Source: Stieleria sedimenti (GTDB taxonomy: Bacteria > Planctomycetota > Planctomycetia > Pirellulales > Pirellulaceae). Taken from it: a stretch of DNA of 58,960 nucleotides. Under the pieces are notes generated by a model that saw nothing but the letters and a program-made list of their open reading frames with translations, was not told the DNA's origin and did no database searches. The DNA is taken from the NCBI RefSeq assembly GCF_025060895.1, contig NZ_JANZKV010000147.1, forward strand, positions 1 to 58,960, written 5' to 3'. The position numbers and the translations under genes were made by a program. Each line of letters begins with the position of its first letter. Position 1 is the first letter of the stretch. Positions 31,161-40,646 of this stretch are shown piece after piece.

Positions 31161-32846
31161 ATGTCATTTCAATCGATTGTTTGCTTTTGCTGCATCGCGT
31201 TGTCCGCCACGTTCACGCTGGGCCAAGAAAATACTTCGCCAAAGCAAAGCTCCGAAAGTTTGACAGGCACGTGGCATTGCCAATTCGATTCACCGTTCGG
31301 GTTGCAGACTTACCACCTCCATATTGCGATTAATGACGCCGGCGATGCAACAGCGCACGCGGAAGTAGATACTCGCGACGAAGTGCGGAAAGTCGAGTTC
31401 GTCGACGTGAAGGTCGACAACGATTCACTCAGCTTTGCGGAGGTCCGCCAGTTCGGCGACCGAGAGTTTCGTATTGAGTACAGCGGCGAACGCAAAGGAA
31501 AGGACCTCGCGATAACGAGGTCGTTTGGAGAGCGGGGCGGCCAAGAGTCGCTTGCCACGCGTGAGCTTCCCAAGCCACCACCGAAGGAAGATCCTGCTCC
31601 GGTGGTCGAAGTCAAAATAGATTGTCTCATCAAAGACGCGTTTAAAGATTCATTCTTGGTCGGCATGGCCGGTGACCTTCCTTCGCGTTATTCAGAGGAG
31701 GAGTTGAAACTAGCGGCAGAGCATTTCGCCGCGATCACTCCCGAAAACTGCATGAAGCCCGAGCGAGTTCACCCGGCCGAAGATCGTTGGGATTTTGAGC
31801 GGACCGATGCTTTGGTGCAGTGGGCCGAAAAGAACGACATGACCATCCACGGCCACACCTTGGTTTGGCATGCGCAGACGCCCAATTGGTTCTTCGAGGA
31901 ACGCGATCCCGAGACGGTCAAGCGGCGAATGCAACAACATATTGAAACGCTTGTGGGACGGTACAAAGGGAAGTTGCAGAGCTGGGATGTGGTCAATGAA
32001 GCCATCAATGATGGTGGGAATTCTGAAACCGCGAAGACGGAAAATCTACGCAACTCGAATTGGTTGCAAACGCTCGGCCCCGAGTTTCTCACTTTGGCAT
32101 TCAAGTTTGCTCGACAGGCAGATCCCGATGCTGTGCTCTACTACAACGACTACAACATCGAATCGGGACCCAAGCATGCAAGTTCGATGGTGCTGCTTGA
32201 ACGACTGCTTGCCGATGGTGCTCCCATCGATGCCGTCGGCATCCAAGGGCATTGGCGAAGCGGGCGGGTTCCTTTCGAAGACATCGAAAAGGCGATCACC
32301 GACTATGCATCGCTTGGACTGAAAGTCAGTATCACGGAACTCGACGTTACAATCCGTGGTGAATCCGGCGGGCAATTCGGAAGACGACGGTTTCGCAACA
32401 GTGCTCCCCCTACCGTTGACGATTTGAACGCTCAGGCCGACGACTACGCAAGGCTGTTCGCTATCTTCAAGAAGCATGAAGACGTCATCGAACGCGTTAC
32501 ATTTTGGGGCCTGAACGATCGACGAACCTGGAGGCGGGGGCAACATCCTCTTCTTTTTGACGGCAACAACAACGTTAAGCCAGCGTATGCCAGTATTTTG
32601 GCGTTGGCAGATAGCGATGACGATGCTGCCAAGAGAGCCCCCGAACCGCCAAAGAACGTGAGGATTGAAGACGGTGGTCAGGGTGATTATTCAGCGACCG
32701 TAGCCTTCCGATTCGACCGTCACGCTGCCGTATCCACGATCATTCCGATGGATCTTCAAGGGCGCGCGAAATCTCACCATTTCCTTGCTACTTCATCACC
32801 ATTTGGTTTCCTCACTTGGCGAACGGGTCCTTTTGCGGTGCCGTGA
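31161..32846 (+). CDS. GH10 endo-xylanase with N-terminal accessory domain
   Basis: 561 aa from the ATG at 31161, which starts a signal peptide (MSFQSIVCFCCIALSATFTLG). Residues ~33-130 form an accessory beta domain (GTWHCQFDSPFGLQTY) of the same type that is truncated at the end of the preceding esterase. The GH10 barrel covers about 160-490, with the acid/base Glu280 in WDVVNEAI and the nucleophile Glu393 in ITELDV, plus HTLVWHAQTPNW. The last ~70 residues (PEPPKNVRIEDGGQGDY...) look like the beginning of another exported hydrolase domain that is cut short. The 3' end overlaps a minus-strand pseudogene by 35 bases. Confidence 0.93.
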   Translation: MSFQSIVCFCCIALSATFTLGQENTSPKQSSESLTGTWHCQFDSPFGLQTYHLHIAINDAGDATAHAEVDTRDEVRKVEFVDVKVDNDSLSFAEVRQFGDREFRIEYSGERKGKDLAITRSFGERGGQESLATRELPKPPPKEDPAPVVEVKIDCLIKDAFKDSFLVGMAGDLPSRYSEEELKLAAEHFAAITPENCMKPERVHPAEDRWDFERTDALVQWAEKNDMTIHGHTLVWHAQTPNWFFEERDPETVKRRMQQHIETLVGRYKGKLQSWDVVNEAINDGGNSETAKTENLRNSNWLQTLGPEFLTLAFKFARQADPDAVLYYNDYNIESGPKHASSMVLLERLLADGAPIDAVGIQGHWRSGRVPFEDIEKAITDYASLGLKVSITELDVTIRGESGGQFGRRRFRNSAPPTVDDLNAQADDYARLFAIFKKHEDVIERVTFWGLNDRRTWRRGQHPLLFDGNNNVKPAYASILALADSDDDAAKRAPEPPKNVRIEDGGQGDYSATVAFRFDRHAAVSTIIPMDLQGRAKSHHFLATSSPFGFLTWRTGPFAVP

Positions 32847-33152
32847 TGTCACCACGCAAACGGGGCTCGATCGACGATCGGATCTCGTGCATCCGCCGCA
32901 TTCTTTCCAACGTCATCATGGATGCGGTATGCACTTCCCGGTTTGCATTGAGGGTCAGTAGGCCATCGCCTGCCGATGCAGAATATTCGCCTCCGTTTTG
33001 AGTCCATTGATTCGGGCTGATGGATTTCAACAGATATTGACCACTGACGTCTGCCCCGGCGAGGTCTGTGGTTCGTCGCCGTGGGTCACCGCAGTCATCA
33101 TTAGCAAGGCGAGCAACCCTTTTAGAACAACGCGGGAAACGCTAACTGGCAT
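32812..33152 (-). pseudogene. Secreted STN-like small protein, frameshifted
   Basis: The ATG at 33152, with GGAGAG six bases upstream, opens a signal peptide (PVSVSRVVLKGLLALLMM...THGDEP), but the frame closes after ~40 codons. One frame over, DLAGADVSGQYLLKSISPNQW and then GGEYSASAGDGLLTLNANREVH run to 32812. This second part matches the end of the giant kinase (KISPDKWWLAGGDYVASAND, LTISANREVH), i.e. the last module of an STN/secretin-like domain. Joining the two frames gives a ~110-aa exported protein. The frame change falls near 33070-33085. A single indel or a sequencing error would explain it. Confidence 0.7.
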
Positions 33153-33208
33153 GACATTCTCTCCGGGAAATTAAGTGATGGTGTCCGCAGGCACCTGATG
33201 TTTGCGGG

Positions 33209-33754
33209 CTACGGTGACTTCGCGTCTTCATTTGTCTTGTCCGCCTTGAAACGCTCGTCGATGATGGGCGTATTGGCTGGCAGCCGAATGCGATTCAGGT
33301 CAATGATTTGTCCGTCAACGACCAATTCGATGTAGTTGGTCCATTGCCAGCGCGATCGGGATTCAGCGGGGTAACCTTCGATGGGCGCTTCGGGCGTCTT
33401 TGGGTTGTCCCACTGTCCTTTGGGAGGACAATGAACGACAACGCCCGCATGGTCTTTGCCGAGAAAGAAGTTGGGCGCTTTCATCAGAAAGATGGGGGCC
33501 CCTTCGCTCTTGACTTTCAGGATGAACGGCCAGGCGGCCTCAAACTCTTCTCGAGTCTTGAAGCTCATTGCGAAATGCTGTGCCTCCAACGTCGGGCCGA
33601 CCAAAGTACGTGATTGCTTGCGCAGTGGTTCCAGTTCACTCGGCCACTCTTTCGGCCAATTTCCTGTATCGGAAACCGAATAGAGCGCGAAAGCGGTGGA
33701 ACTCAACGCCAAAAAGGCGAGGACGACAATTGAAACTCTTGATTTGCACATCAT
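33209..33754 (-). CDS. Secreted protein of unknown function
   Basis: 181 aa if it begins at MMCKSRVSIVVLAF (33754), which gives a clear signal peptide; an upstream start at 33823 adds 23 polar residues. The mature part contains FAMSFKTREEFEAAWPFI, a YIELVVDGQIIDLNRIRLP strand-rich stretch and a polar Lys-rich tail. No family recognised. It lies in the same direction as the frameshifted STN-like gene 56 bases downstream. Upstream is a palindromic repeat cluster, then the 2030-aa kinase gene. Confidence 0.7.
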   Translation of the reverse strand: MMCKSRVSIVVLAFLALSSTAFALYSVSDTGNWPKEWPSELEPLRKQSRTLVGPTLEAQHFAMSFKTREEFEAAWPFILKVKSEGAPIFLMKAPNFFLGKDHAGVVVHCPPKGQWDNPKTPEAPIEGYPAESRSRWQWTNYIELVVDGQIIDLNRIRLPANTPIIDERFKADKTNEDAKSP

Positions 33755-33837
33755 GGATACGCCAGATTTGGATTGAGAATTGGTTTGCGAAATCAAGTCG
33801 GCTGCTGTTAGTAGGTCTGTCACGGCTGAATTTTAGG

Positions 33838-33899
33838 GTAGCAAAACTCGCCAAGAGTTTCGGCAGTAAATCACCGAAAGTCTTGACGACTTTCGCTAC
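33838..33899. repeat. Pair of inverted palindromic intergenic repeats
   Basis: Two 26-base units in inverted orientation, at 33838-33863 and 33874-33899. Each can fold into a hairpin with a 5-base loop: AAACTC/GAGTTT in the first and CGAAAGTC/GACTTTCG in the second. Once aligned in the same direction they agree at 22 of 26 positions, and two of the differences are a C/G swap that keeps the stem paired. A degenerate pair of the same kind lies at 50753-50814. Both are between same-strand genes, so a terminator or REP-like role is possible. Confidence 0.75.
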
Positions 33900-33957
33900 G
33901 GCCTCAACCCGAAGATTCAGTTGTCACGGACCTCAATAAATCTTTTGCAGTTCCCCG

Positions 33958-36900
33958 CTATTCGTCTTGGCTTGATGGGACGCCTAACTCCGGCGATGAT
34001 TGTTGTTGCTTCGGCGTCTGCCATTCCTCCAACAAAGCGGCGGCTGCCTCGTGAACCTCCCGATTTGCGCTGATGGTCAACCACCCGTCGTTTGCCGAGG
34101 CAACATAATCGCCTCCGGCGAGCCACCATTTGTCTGGCGAAATCTTGGTCGTCAGAGCTTGGATGATCTCAGACTCCTTACCTTTCAGCGGCGGAGGTAG
34201 TTCGTGGACCCGTTCGTATTGGTAGCTGGCTGCTCTTTCGAGTGAAGTGATTCGCACTTCGTCTTCACGGACGATGTACGACATTCCCAGCGGTTCGAGA
34301 ATGAAGTCGAGTGCCGCTCCCAGCGAAAGGCCGCCCAGGTCTGCCGAGACTGGCTGCTCGCGGTCTGGCGTTGCGTCCTCAAGCCACAATGGGTCGAAGT
34401 TCAGCTTGATACCATGGAAGTTCGCAAGCTGCTTGAGGACGTCGTCCAGCCGCAATTTCTTGAACGATTTCAATGTCGGCTGCCGAAGCGTTTCGTGAAT
34501 ACGCTCTTCCACTTGGGCTCGTCGAGTCGCGCGGTAGGGTCGAAATTTGTGAAGAGTTGCCTCGTCGGTCGGTGAGCGCGCGTCCGAGACGTCCGCCGAT
34601 GGCTGATAGGCCTGCTCCAGTAGCTGCTCAAGCCTGCTCTGTTCTCGTGGTAAACGCTCGTGTGAGGCGCCGAGTCCGCCAAGCCTCACGTGGTCAAAGC
34701 TTTTCGCCATCTCCGCCCTGATCTGTTTCCACAACTCTTCTTCCTGCGGAGTTTTCGGGCGTGACGCAAGGAGGATGTCGCGGATCTTCAGCCATGGAAC
34801 CGAGGCCTCGTCGCCGAATCGAATTTCCCAGACATCGAACACATGGCCTTGGCTAATATACCGGGAGGTAAAGGACAGTTGGTGCCCTGGTCGAAGAGTG
34901 TTGGTTTCGATGATCTCCTGGAGTTCCTTGCGTGTGGCGGAATTGCTTTTGTTTTGATCGATCCAGTTTCGTATCGAGGCGATGACTTCCTCGGACGTGA
35001 GTTCCTGTTGCTTCTTGCCGATCTCGTTTGCACCCGCCATGCAATTGAATGCGGCCACAGCATCGTTAACTGATGCCGCTTGCCTTGCCGTAAGGAAACC
35101 GTACTGCCCGGTAATCCGTGATTCGAATTTTGCAGACGGGGTACCCTCTGAGACGCCAGCAGGGGACAACCGAGGCTCTCCCTTCGTCGAGTTGTCCAGT
35201 CGCAATTGAAAGCCGTTTTCAAGCTCCGCATCGAGCTTCGCCTGTGGCTCATTCTGCGTCAGTGTATCTGCGGGAACCGGAGTGTGGCGATCTCCGATAC
35301 GAAGCGTGCGGATGGGGTCGCTGTACCACAAAGCCCCAATCGCGTACTCAGGTTTGCGCGGCACAAACAGTCGAGCGTCCCAGTAGTCGGATCCGTCACC
35401 TGCCACCAACTTGTAGGAATCCAGCCGGCAATCATGGAGAACGCTTCGCAGCACTCGATTGACCGCGTTGGAATGATCGTCATCCTTCATCACTCCGTCA
35501 GCCAGGATCGTCAGATGACGCTGGCCGAGAATCTGCTCCATCGCTGTCGCGGAATGCCACTCCACCTTCAGTGGAACCGTGACGAACTCGCCTTCTTCCT
35601 GTGGCACCGCCTGAACTGACGACTGCATGACGCGGTCGGATAGCTGACCGCTAGCCTTCTCTTGCTGAGACTCTTCAAACAAGTCACCGTAGCGTTTCGA
35701 CGAACGACCGTGCTTGTTGTAGATCAATTCTGCAGACCGCAGGGGAACGAGTCGAGCGCCGCCACGGCCATCTGGTAATACCAGCATGGGCGCGATTTGC
35801 TTTTGAGTCAGCTTTCCATCTTCGTCCTTCCCATACGGGCCGGAAGCATAGACGGGCGATATAGCATCGGAGGGTAGTTTTCCCGTCTCAGCGATGTTTT
35901 GCAGAGAATCGGCGATAGTGTGTTCACCGATTTCTCGATACTCGCTGGCGGTTTTCGCAAACGCATCGCGCATTTGCTGAACCGACAATTCACCAATCGG
36001 CGGATCAAATAGATTTCTGCGATCGGCTGCCGATTGCAGATTGAATTGCCTGGTGGCTTCCTCAATCGTGGGCGTATCGGGGATCGACGTGCCTTGTTCA
36101 TAGGCGGGCGGCAGGCCGATCGAATTCGGGTTGGCTTCAAGAAAACGCTTTTGTTCCTGTTCGGTCCCCGATTCTGTTTCGAAATCAATATCTGTGACAA
36201 GCCATGCGTCCTCGACCAACTTGAGCGTCAAGACCAGGAAGCCATCTTGATCGCCGTTAGGCTGCTTGTGTTCTTCGTCGAGGTGGACGGCTTCAGACAT
36301 GGCCAGCGCCTCGGTCGGATTCGCTGGATCACTGACGTACACGGTCGAAATGTTCAAACGTTGAACGTTCAGAAACTCGGGGATTTCCTTTATCTGCTTC
36401 GGATCAGCGGGCGAGCCCGTCGCCATGGCCGCAGCTTTCGCGACATCTCCTGCAAGTGCTGCCGCAATGTAAGTCTCGACAACCGAGCGGGCGTCGATGC
36501 GCCGGCTCGTCTCGTTGGGTTGGGACACCTCTTTGGCAGGTGCTAGAGCTTCCTCAACCATCACTGGAGGAGACGTTTTTCCAAGCTCCAAATCCTTCAT
36601 CGCCGCTTGAATCTCTTCAGCGAGGGCCTTCGCGTCGATGTCGCCGGTGATCGTCAGTTTATTTGCGATCGGCGAGAGCACTCTCGGAGCGATCAAAACC
36701 TTGCGGTCGAGCGTGATTAACATGTAGCCGTTTACATTCTGCTCACTCAGCCGCGATGTTGCTTCCAGAAACCGCTTACCGGCCTCTTCAGTCAACGTCA
36801 TGGCGACGATGTCTCCGACGGACGGACTATTCGGATCAATCGTGGCAGCGACTTCGGCAATGTCGGCTTCGGTGATGATGGATTGTTGGTCGGACAGAAT

Positions 36901-39900
36901 TCTCAGCAGTGGTCCATCGGGAACGCGGTAAATTCTTGGACCAGCGGCCACTTCTGGCTCGTCTTCCGAAACTGCGACCGCTCCATGAATCCGCAATCGC
37001 CGGACCAACAGCGGCTCGACGGGCTGGCCATCGGAGATCGTCAGCAGGTTGCGAATAGTTTGCTCATCGTTGTAGTTCGCCAAAAACTTGACAGTGCCAT
37101 CAGCGAATGCTGCGTGCACGCCTTGCTCGAACCAGCCGCCGAACTTGGGTAGCGGTTGATCAGCCGAGTATTCGATGTCTTCTGGCTTGGTCCATGGGAT
37201 GTCTCGTTTCGCTTCAATCACCGCGATGCAGTTGGACGTTCCGTCGAGCATGTCCCTGAAGGACGCCCCACGCTGTTTCCAGAATACGGTGGCTTCGGGC
37301 GTGTATTGTTCGAAGTGAGCTTGCAATGTGGCAGGATCATCATCACCAATGTATGCGCTCTCATCCAAGTCATTCGGACCGCCGTCCCGCTGGTCCCGCA
37401 TTTCTTGAAGCTGTGCCGCCCGTTTGGAGATGTCGTCTGAAACGACTCCAAAGTAGGACGTGTTGGTCGAATCAGCTTTGTCCAGCGGCGAGCGATAAAC
37501 GTCGGGGATCTTCGCGAATAGTCCCTTGTTATGCTCGCTATTCCAGGGTTCATCGAAATGATACTGGTCATAAAGCTCCTGATGTCCCAACAGCGGCAAC
37601 AGTTCGACTCGCCAGCTATGCGGCGGCCCACCCCTGCCGTCTTTGCCGCTGATCGTTCCCGGAGGAAGATGCCCGTGCACTTCGTGATAGTGATGCAGTG
37701 CATTGATGATGTGAGTCAGGTTGTTGACGGTTTCTCCGCGCGGGGAAACGGAGAATTGGTTCGCAGAAGGGGCAACGGTACCTCCGGCGGAATCAGTAAC
37801 CTGCCCAGCCGAATCCTTTGGATTCGTCCCGCCGAGCGTCTCGGCAAAATCACCGTCTTGGAATTTCTCATCGACGAAGTAGTCATCCAGCAGGATGATG
37901 TTCATGGCGGCGTCGAGCTTGGTTCCGCCGAAGCGATCGACTTTGCTTCGCCACGATGCAATGTCTTGTTTCGCAAGTTGGCTGAGTCGCTTTTGATACT
38001 TGATGGCCAGATCCTGCGCGATGGAGGATTCGGTCATGCCTGACGCAAGCGACAGATCGGTGGTTCCGCTTGACAGCTCTTCAATTTCATCATCAAACAA
38101 CGCGTCAACGGAAATCAAAACCAGTGGCACCGCATAGCTGGGGCCACCGTCAAACACTTCTCGATCATTCTGCCCGATTGTTTCCTTCATCAAGGATTCA
38201 AACGCGTTCTTCCACGCCTCAACCTCCGATGGGTTCAATGACTGCAGTTGTTTGAACAATCGGCTCGCAGTATTCGTGTTCCAATCACCATCTTCGAACA
38301 GGACACTCATACGATTGACGATGTATGTCCGGCATGCCTGGCGTGCCATCTCGCCGTTCAGTTTGTCACCCGTGACCCGCTCTAACTCGGCAATCCACTT
38401 GTCCAGTTCCCCATCAGGTACTGCCTCCAAACGTCTTGTTAGTTCGGCGCCCATGGCAACGCTAATTGGATACCCGGGTGCAGTGACAGGCGCGCCTCCG
38501 GGCGGTTTGATCTCTTGAAGATTCTTTCGCAGGCGTCCGTAGGGCCAATCGCCCAGGGCACTTGCTACCGGAGCAACGTTTACGATTCGGACAACATCGT
38601 TTCCACCTCGCTGCAACGTAACCGAGTCGTCGTCGAGCGCCAGCCCGTCGATCTGGCCGCCGATCTCGATTTTGTAATTCCCGGCCGCGATGCGAACGGT
38701 CTTGCCAGATTTCGAGACGGTTAGTTCTTCGACAACGTCTTTGCCCTGGACAACGCGAATCGGAACGTCGTCGGCCTCGCTTTCAATACGCAGCGTGCCG
38801 GTGTTCCATCGCAGTACAATCAATACACCGGCCAGCAGAAGCAGCGGTAGCAGCACACCTGCGGCAATGGACTTCGTCCACCTGCGGTGCCTGGGCGGCT
38901 TTGATGCTAATTGGACGACGGCGTCGGGAAGAGGTGCGGTGGAGGGATTCCGGGTGTGTGAAAGGCAGGCTTCCAACAGTTCGGCAACTTGTTCCGCCGA
39001 TTGAAACCGACCGCCAGGGCCCTTGGATAGTAACTTATTCACGACACCTTCCAGCCAAACCGGTATCTCCGGGTTGATTTCTGTGATTGGTCTCGGTGAA
39101 TCCTGCATGATGCGATGCATGACTCCGAAACTGGTTTCCGCTCGAAATGGCGAGTGGCCGGTACACATCGCGTACAGCAGACTGCCAAGCGAAAACAGGT
39201 CGCTGCGATGATCAATCGGTTCACCACGCGCCTGCTCGGGCGACATGTATTGCGGCGTCCCGGCGATCACGCCGCTGCGAGTCATTGACGCATCATCTAC
39301 TGCGCGGGCCAGACCAAAGTCGGTGATGGTGACGCGTTCGACGCCTTGTTCCATCAGAATGTTGCCGGGCTTGATGTCACGGTGGACAAGGCCCTGTTCG
39401 TGAGCAGCGGCTAAGCCGGCGGCAACTTGAGCACCGATCCGCAGAATATCGACCAGTGGCAATGGTCCCTGAACGTCGATGCGTTTTTGAAGTGATTCGC
39501 CACCCACGTACGGCATCACCAGATAAGGCAACGCCTGTTCGTTGGAGACCCCATGAATCGCGATCACGTTGGGATGCAGCACGGCAGCGGCCGCTTTCGC
39601 TTCCCTTGCAAAACGCTGGCGAGCCGATCCGCTGGCCGCCAGATGCGGAGCCATCACCTTGACCGCCACCACGCGATCGAGCGATTGATCGTGAGCCTTC
39701 AGCACGACGCCCATCCCACCGCTGCCAACCACGCCGGTGACTTCATAGCCTGCAATGCGCCCCAGTGAATCGGGATCGTCAGTGGGCGAAAGCTGCGACA
39801 AGACCAGCTCGATCTGCGCGTCACGCGATTGAGTGTCTGAAAACTCGGCTTCGTGTGCCTGTGCGACTGATTCACCGAGAAAGACGCTGGCTTCGCGCCA

Positions 39901-40050
39901 TGCGGAGGCCTCGGCAACTTGCTGCTCAAGTGCTTGACCGCACGATTCGCATTCGTCCAGATGCGAAGCGAGTTCCCGCTCAGCCTGGTCGCTCAGTTCT
40001 CCACGCACAAACGACGAGAGTCGATTCGGATCACAAATTTGCTGATTCAT
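33958..40050 (-). CDS. Giant chimeric receptor Ser/Thr kinase
   Basis: 2030 aa. Residues 1-45 form an anti-sigma-type zinc finger (H30-x3-C34-x2-C37). The kinase domain spans about 100-360: GSGGMGVVLKAH, Lys131, HRDIKPGN 223-230, DFG 244-246, GTPQYMSPEQ. A membrane helix lies at about 395-413. The extracytoplasmic part contains a DUF1559-like region (~780-950, HHYHEVHGHLPPGT), a stretch like the SecD/SecDF P1 head (~1060-1160, FLEATSRLSEQ, ...IAPRVLSPI) and a C-terminal STN/secretin-like domain (~1870-2020). Its ATG overlaps the ECF sigma stop by four bases, so the kinase and sigma are translationally coupled; a regulatory pair is likely. Confidence 0.93.
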   Translation of the reverse strand: MNQQICDPNRLSSFVRGELSDQAERELASHLDECESCGQALEQQVAEASAWREASVFLGESVAQAHEAEFSDTQSRDAQIELVLSQLSPTDDPDSLGRIAGYEVTGVVGSGGMGVVLKAHDQSLDRVVAVKVMAPHLAASGSARQRFAREAKAAAAVLHPNVIAIHGVSNEQALPYLVMPYVGGESLQKRIDVQGPLPLVDILRIGAQVAAGLAAAHEQGLVHRDIKPGNILMEQGVERVTITDFGLARAVDDASMTRSGVIAGTPQYMSPEQARGEPIDHRSDLFSLGSLLYAMCTGHSPFRAETSFGVMHRIMQDSPRPITEINPEIPVWLEGVVNKLLSKGPGGRFQSAEQVAELLEACLSHTRNPSTAPLPDAVVQLASKPPRHRRWTKSIAAGVLLPLLLLAGVLIVLRWNTGTLRIESEADDVPIRVVQGKDVVEELTVSKSGKTVRIAAGNYKIEIGGQIDGLALDDDSVTLQRGGNDVVRIVNVAPVASALGDWPYGRLRKNLQEIKPPGGAPVTAPGYPISVAMGAELTRRLEAVPDGELDKWIAELERVTGDKLNGEMARQACRTYIVNRMSVLFEDGDWNTNTASRLFKQLQSLNPSEVEAWKNAFESLMKETIGQNDREVFDGGPSYAVPLVLISVDALFDDEIEELSSGTTDLSLASGMTESSIAQDLAIKYQKRLSQLAKQDIASWRSKVDRFGGTKLDAAMNIILLDDYFVDEKFQDGDFAETLGGTNPKDSAGQVTDSAGGTVAPSANQFSVSPRGETVNNLTHIINALHHYHEVHGHLPPGTISGKDGRGGPPHSWRVELLPLLGHQELYDQYHFDEPWNSEHNKGLFAKIPDVYRSPLDKADSTNTSYFGVVSDDISKRAAQLQEMRDQRDGGPNDLDESAYIGDDDPATLQAHFEQYTPEATVFWKQRGASFRDMLDGTSNCIAVIEAKRDIPWTKPEDIEYSADQPLPKFGGWFEQGVHAAFADGTVKFLANYNDEQTIRNLLTISDGQPVEPLLVRRLRIHGAVAVSEDEPEVAAGPRIYRVPDGPLLRILSDQQSIITEADIAEVAATIDPNSPSVGDIVAMTLTEEAGKRFLEATSRLSEQNVNGYMLITLDRKVLIAPRVLSPIANKLTITGDIDAKALAEEIQAAMKDLELGKTSPPVMVEEALAPAKEVSQPNETSRRIDARSVVETYIAAALAGDVAKAAAMATGSPADPKQIKEIPEFLNVQRLNISTVYVSDPANPTEALAMSEAVHLDEEHKQPNGDQDGFLVLTLKLVEDAWLVTDIDFETESGTEQEQKRFLEANPNSIGLPPAYEQGTSIPDTPTIEEATRQFNLQSAADRRNLFDPPIGELSVQQMRDAFAKTASEYREIGEHTIADSLQNIAETGKLPSDAISPVYASGPYGKDEDGKLTQKQIAPMLVLPDGRGGARLVPLRSAELIYNKHGRSSKRYGDLFEESQQEKASGQLSDRVMQSSVQAVPQEEGEFVTVPLKVEWHSATAMEQILGQRHLTILADGVMKDDDHSNAVNRVLRSVLHDCRLDSYKLVAGDGSDYWDARLFVPRKPEYAIGALWYSDPIRTLRIGDRHTPVPADTLTQNEPQAKLDAELENGFQLRLDNSTKGEPRLSPAGVSEGTPSAKFESRITGQYGFLTARQAASVNDAVAAFNCMAGANEIGKKQQELTSEEVIASIRNWIDQNKSNSATRKELQEIIETNTLRPGHQLSFTSRYISQGHVFDVWEIRFGDEASVPWLKIRDILLASRPKTPQEEELWKQIRAEMAKSFDHVRLGGLGASHERLPREQSRLEQLLEQAYQPSADVSDARSPTDEATLHKFRPYRATRRAQVEERIHETLRQPTLKSFKKLRLDDVLKQLANFHGIKLNFDPLWLEDATPDREQPVSADLGGLSLGAALDFILEPLGMSYIVREDEVRITSLERAASYQYERVHELPPPLKGKESEIIQALTTKISPDKWWLAGGDYVASANDGWLTISANREVHEAAAALLEEWQTPKQQQSSPELGVPSSQDE

Positions 40051-40646
40051 ACTTCTGATACCTCCAGTTCGGCAATCACGTCACGCAGTCGCTGCATGAT
40101 GCGGCAACGAGCCGTGTAGATAGTTCCAAGGGATTTGCCGAGTTGCTCCGCAGCATTCCGGTTGCTCATCCCGTCGATGACCGTCAGCTCAAACGCCCGC
40201 CAAGTGTCGGGCTGGACATCTTGCTGAACGATCCTGGCCGCTTGCAGGTAGAGTTCGCGCCGATATTCCCAGTCGATCAAAGAGACAGTTTCGGGATCGG
40301 GCTGCCGGTGCTGCGCCAATAGTTCCTGGACCGATGAGCCACCTGCCGCCCGGTCTTTCGCTCCACGAGTGAGCGCATTGACGATGGCATTGCGTGTGAC
40401 TCGGGCCAGCCAATGACGAAATCGCGTCGACTCGTCTCGCTTTTCCCAGTCACCAATTGCCGAAGCCACCGCCAACAAGACTTGCTGAGCTAGATCCTGG
40501 GCATCGGCGGCTTGCATGCCCCGCTTCGCTGCTGTCCGAACGATCACTGGCCGATAGATCGCGACAAACTGCTCCCACGCCACCCGGTTGTCCGGGTCTT
40601 TGACCTGAATCATCAGGCTTTCGCGTGTTTCGGGGAACTGTGTCAT
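40047..40646 (-). CDS. ECF-family RNA polymerase sigma factor coupled to giant kinase
   Basis: 199 aa. Region 2 runs about 25-100 (WEQFVAIYRPVIV, DAQDLAQQVLLAVASAI, FRHWLARVTRNAIVNAL) and region 4 about 130-195 (DTWRAFELTVIDGMSNRNAAEQLG, then GTIYTARCRIMQRLRD). Both regions are intact. It overlaps the kinase ATG by four bases and lies 11 bases downstream of a 9-base inverted repeat. A nearly identical but truncated copy is at 47933-48337. Such sigma/kinase pairs are a recurrent planctomycete arrangement; the kinase would phosphorylate or release the sigma factor, or its zinc finger would bind it. That mechanism is inferred. Confidence 0.93.
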   Translation of the reverse strand: MTQFPETRESLMIQVKDPDNRVAWEQFVAIYRPVIVRTAAKRGMQAADAQDLAQQVLLAVASAIGDWEKRDESTRFRHWLARVTRNAIVNALTRGAKDRAAGGSSVQELLAQHRQPDPETVSLIDWEYRRELYLQAARIVQQDVQPDTWRAFELTVIDGMSNRNAAEQLGKSLGTIYTARCRIMQRLRDVIAELEVSEV

